Source: Acidobacteriota bacterium
Lineage (GTDB): Bacteria; Acidobacteriota; Thermoanaerobaculia; Multivoradales; JAHZIX01
DNA: 41,924 nt
Reading direction: 5' to 3'
Assembly (NCBI GenBank): GCA_034211275.1
Contig: JAXHTF010000039.1
Location: forward strand, 1 to 41,924
Numbering within the stretch: position 1 is the first letter of the stretch; every line of letters starts with the position of its first letter. Of this stretch, positions 40,365-41,924 are shown piece after piece. Position numbers and translations under genes: made by a program. Below the pieces are notes generated by a model, which ran no database searches, was not told the origin of the DNA, and worked only from the letters and a program-made list of their open reading frames with translations.

Positions 40365-41924
40365 CTATTGAGTCAGGGATTCAAAGGGAATGCCGGTATG
40401 GATGACCTCGGAAGCTCCCTTCTTCACAGGAACTAGGACTAGCTGGCCGTCATCATCGACGCCGATATTGAACTTTCCAGCGGAAACGCGCCCAACGATC
40501 TCCTGCTTGGTCGCCTCGGGATCAATACCTTGCTTTTTGAGTCGGTTTGCCTTGAATACCTTAATATTTCCGGAGGAGGACTTGCTCAACCCAAGTGTCT
40601 TGGAAGCACTCTTCAGGACCTTCCCGCCAGCGGATCCGACACCGCCAACAATCGCCGAAGCTCGACCCAAATCTTGAGCTACGGCGGCGGCCTTCTCGGT
40701 TCCGCTCAGCTGGTCATTACCGACGGCCTCTCCGAGACCTTCGCCCAAACGAAGAACATCCGTTCCCAGCTTGAGAAAGTCGGCCCCTGCACCTGCAAGA
40801 GTGGCGAGAGCCACCCCGGTAGGGGTTCCGTCTGTATACCTCGCTACCGCGAACGACTTGTATTGGCCGATGCGTGCATCCGCCGAAGCTGCGATCTGCG
40901 CGCCGGTCCGAGCTTGCCCCGTAGGATCGACGAAGCGAACGGGATTGCCTCCAGTATACGCATACAAATTCCACCCATCCCGCCCCGGATCCACGCTCAT
41001 AAACCGCTGCAGCGGAAACGCACACGTCCTCCCCCGCATGTAGTCCGAGAGCCCGTGAGTGTCCCGCTGGTGGCCGGTGTATTTGTACTCCTGCTCGTCG
41101 TCCTGGCCCGGGGCGTACTCGGTGCCGTAGGGGTAGTAGTGGTGCTTGCCGGTGAGGGTGCCGAGGCCGTTGGTCAGGACTCTCGGGCTGCCCAGGTGAT
41201 CGGCGAAGAAGAAGCGGGCGCCGCCGCCGTGGGTGCGGGTGGCGATGAGGCCCATCGGGCCGTGGAGGAAGTCCTTCTTGTGGGTCCAGACTTCTCCCGG
41301 GTTGCCCGGCTGGTAGAGCCCAAAGCCCAGGACCTCGTACTCGCGCAGAAGCGAGCCGTCGAGGTTGCGGTAGGTCATCTTCCGGATTCCTGTCTGACCA
41401 TCGAACTCCATCAGGCGAAGGTCCCCGGGGCCGTAGAGGTAGATGTACTCCTGGAAGGTGCCGTCGGGGAAGGTCCGCTTGTAGCGCTGCTGCATGTTCA
41501 ACGCGTCGTAGGTCCATTCCCACACCGGGCTGATCCCATCGGCCTGGAAGCCCGCGCGGACCAGGTTGCCGGCGCCGTCGTAGAAGTGGTTGACACCGTC
41601 GATGGTCTTGCCGAGCTGGCGGTTCTTGGCGTCCACCATCCAGTACTGCCAAGGCTCCCCAGTGCGGCGGTAGCCGGTGAGGTTGTCGAAGGGGTCGTAG
41701 GTGTAGTCGGCGCTGAAGACCGCGTCGGGGCGGCTCACCGAGGCGCTCAGCAGCCTCGAGGTCTCGTCGTAGGTGTAGCGGTTGGCGCCGATAGCGCTGA
41801 TGTTGCCGGCGCCGTCGTAGGCGTAGAAGCCGGTGTCGAAGAGGGTCTGGGTGTTCCCTCCTGGCTGCGGCTTGGCGAGCTGGAGCCGGGCGGGGCGGGC
41901 CATGCCGCTGGTGCCCTGGTTGTA
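40365..41924 (-). CDS. Rhs-repeat polymorphic toxin, C-terminal part (5' end outside the window)
   Basis: The 519 visible residues include YD/Rhs repeats (YTYDETSRLLSA, YTYDPFDNLTGYRR, HFYDGAGNLV) and the conserved Rhs core end: FADHLGSPRVLTNG, YYPYGTEYA, YKYTGHQRD, GLSDYMRGR, FMSVDPGRDGWNLYAYTGGNPVRFVDPTG. The frame is open to the window edge, so the start lies beyond it; the ATG at 41903 is internal. After DPTG (40928-40917) comes a variable tip of 183 residues: an Ala/Gly-rich helical part, then KVFKANRLKKQGIDPEATK and GKFNIGVDDDGQLVLVPVKKG. The end faintly recalls the 'polymorphic toxin type 33' pattern, but activity cannot be assigned. GC falls from about 68% in the core (41 of 60 at 41161-41220) to much lower in the tip, consistent with tip exchange. 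Confidence 0.88.
   Translation of the reverse strand, partial: YNQGTSGMARPARLQLAKPQPGGNTQTLFDTGFYAYDGAGNISAIGANRYTYDETSRLLSASVSRPDAVFSADYTYDPFDNLTGYRRTGEPWQYWMVDAKNRQLGKTIDGVNHFYDGAGNLVRAGFQADGISPVWEWTYDALNMQQRYKRTFPDGTFQEYIYLYGPGDLRLMEFDGQTGIRKMTYRNLDGSLLREYEVLGFGLYQPGNPGEVWTHKKDFLHGPMGLIATRTHGGGARFFFADHLGSPRVLTNGLGTLTGKHHYYPYGTEYAPGQDDEQEYKYTGHQRDTHGLSDYMRGRTCAFPLQRFMSVDPGRDGWNLYAYTGGNPVRFVDPTGQARTGAQIAASADARIGQYKSFAVARYTDGTPTGVALATLAGAGADFLKLGTDVLRLGEGLGEAVGNDQLSGTEKAAAVAQDLGRASAIVGGVGSAGGKVLKSASKTLGLSKSSSGNIKVFKANRLKKQGIDPEATKQEIVGRVSAGKFNIGVDDDGQLVLVPVKKGASEVIHTGIPFESLTQ

Noticed and set aside
1-41924. tRNA, rRNA, CRISPR array, insertion sequence or attachment site
   Set aside because: No T-arm/anticodon pattern, rRNA-like stretch, regularly spaced repeat, transposase or integrase was recognised in the window.

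Overview
The window is about 42 kb of high-GC chromosomal DNA with long dense genes, short gaps and strong GGAGG-type ribosome sites. A VWA protein of the type common in acidobacteria, two large membrane or multidomain Ser/Thr kinases with TPR tails, secreted proteins ending in a shared 'DDFE.GD...' domain and a class Ic ribonucleotide reductase together suggest an Acidobacteriota-like bacterium (perhaps Thermoanaerobaculia). This placement is inference. No rRNA, tRNA, CRISPR array or complete transposon was seen.

Left end (1-3600): a peptide natural-product locus. A 66-residue double-glycine precursor of mersacidin/lichenicidin type lies on the minus strand behind a consensus promoter whose -10 region sits in an inverted repeat. 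Divergent to it are a short HlyD-like protein and a C39-peptidase ABC exporter. The precursor runs into a headless glycosyltransferase fragment at the window edge, and no modifying enzyme is visible. Then come fadJ (3605-5761, minus) and a CinA-like gene (5978-6715).

6716-12174: the nrd operon. Two NrdR-type boxes exactly 31 bp apart surround the -35 element of a promoter, which is followed by a roughly 445-nt leader with at least five perfect hairpins, then nrdA, nrdB and a DinB-like gene, and a strong terminator. NrdB has Phe in place of the radical Tyr, so the enzyme is of the Chlamydia-like Mn/Fe class Ic.

12175-19052: a small poly-glycine-tailed protein, a membrane Ser/Thr kinase with TPR repeats, an XRE regulator, a type II thioesterase overlapping an Sfp-type phosphopantetheinyl transferase, and an alpha/beta hydrolase. 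19186-28970: a secreted sugar-dehydrogenase-like beta-propeller, mtaB, a DUF2378-like protein, a Rieske oxygenase, a serine hydrolase, apaH, pyrE and a secreted M43 metalloprotease. The beta-propeller protein and the metalloprotease share a C-terminal domain of about 210 residues.

29169-38694 (minus strand): SDR dehydrogenase, voltage-gated-type K+ channel with RCK domain, kinase-ATPase-TPR protein and VWA protein, possibly one transcription unit ending at a strong bidirectional terminator. Right end (38695-41924, minus): a polymorphic toxin locus. An Rhs protein whose low-GC 183-residue tip follows the DPTG boundary is trailed by a DUF4279-type putative immunity gene, then by an orphan tip fragment coupled (TAATG) to a second putative immunity gene.
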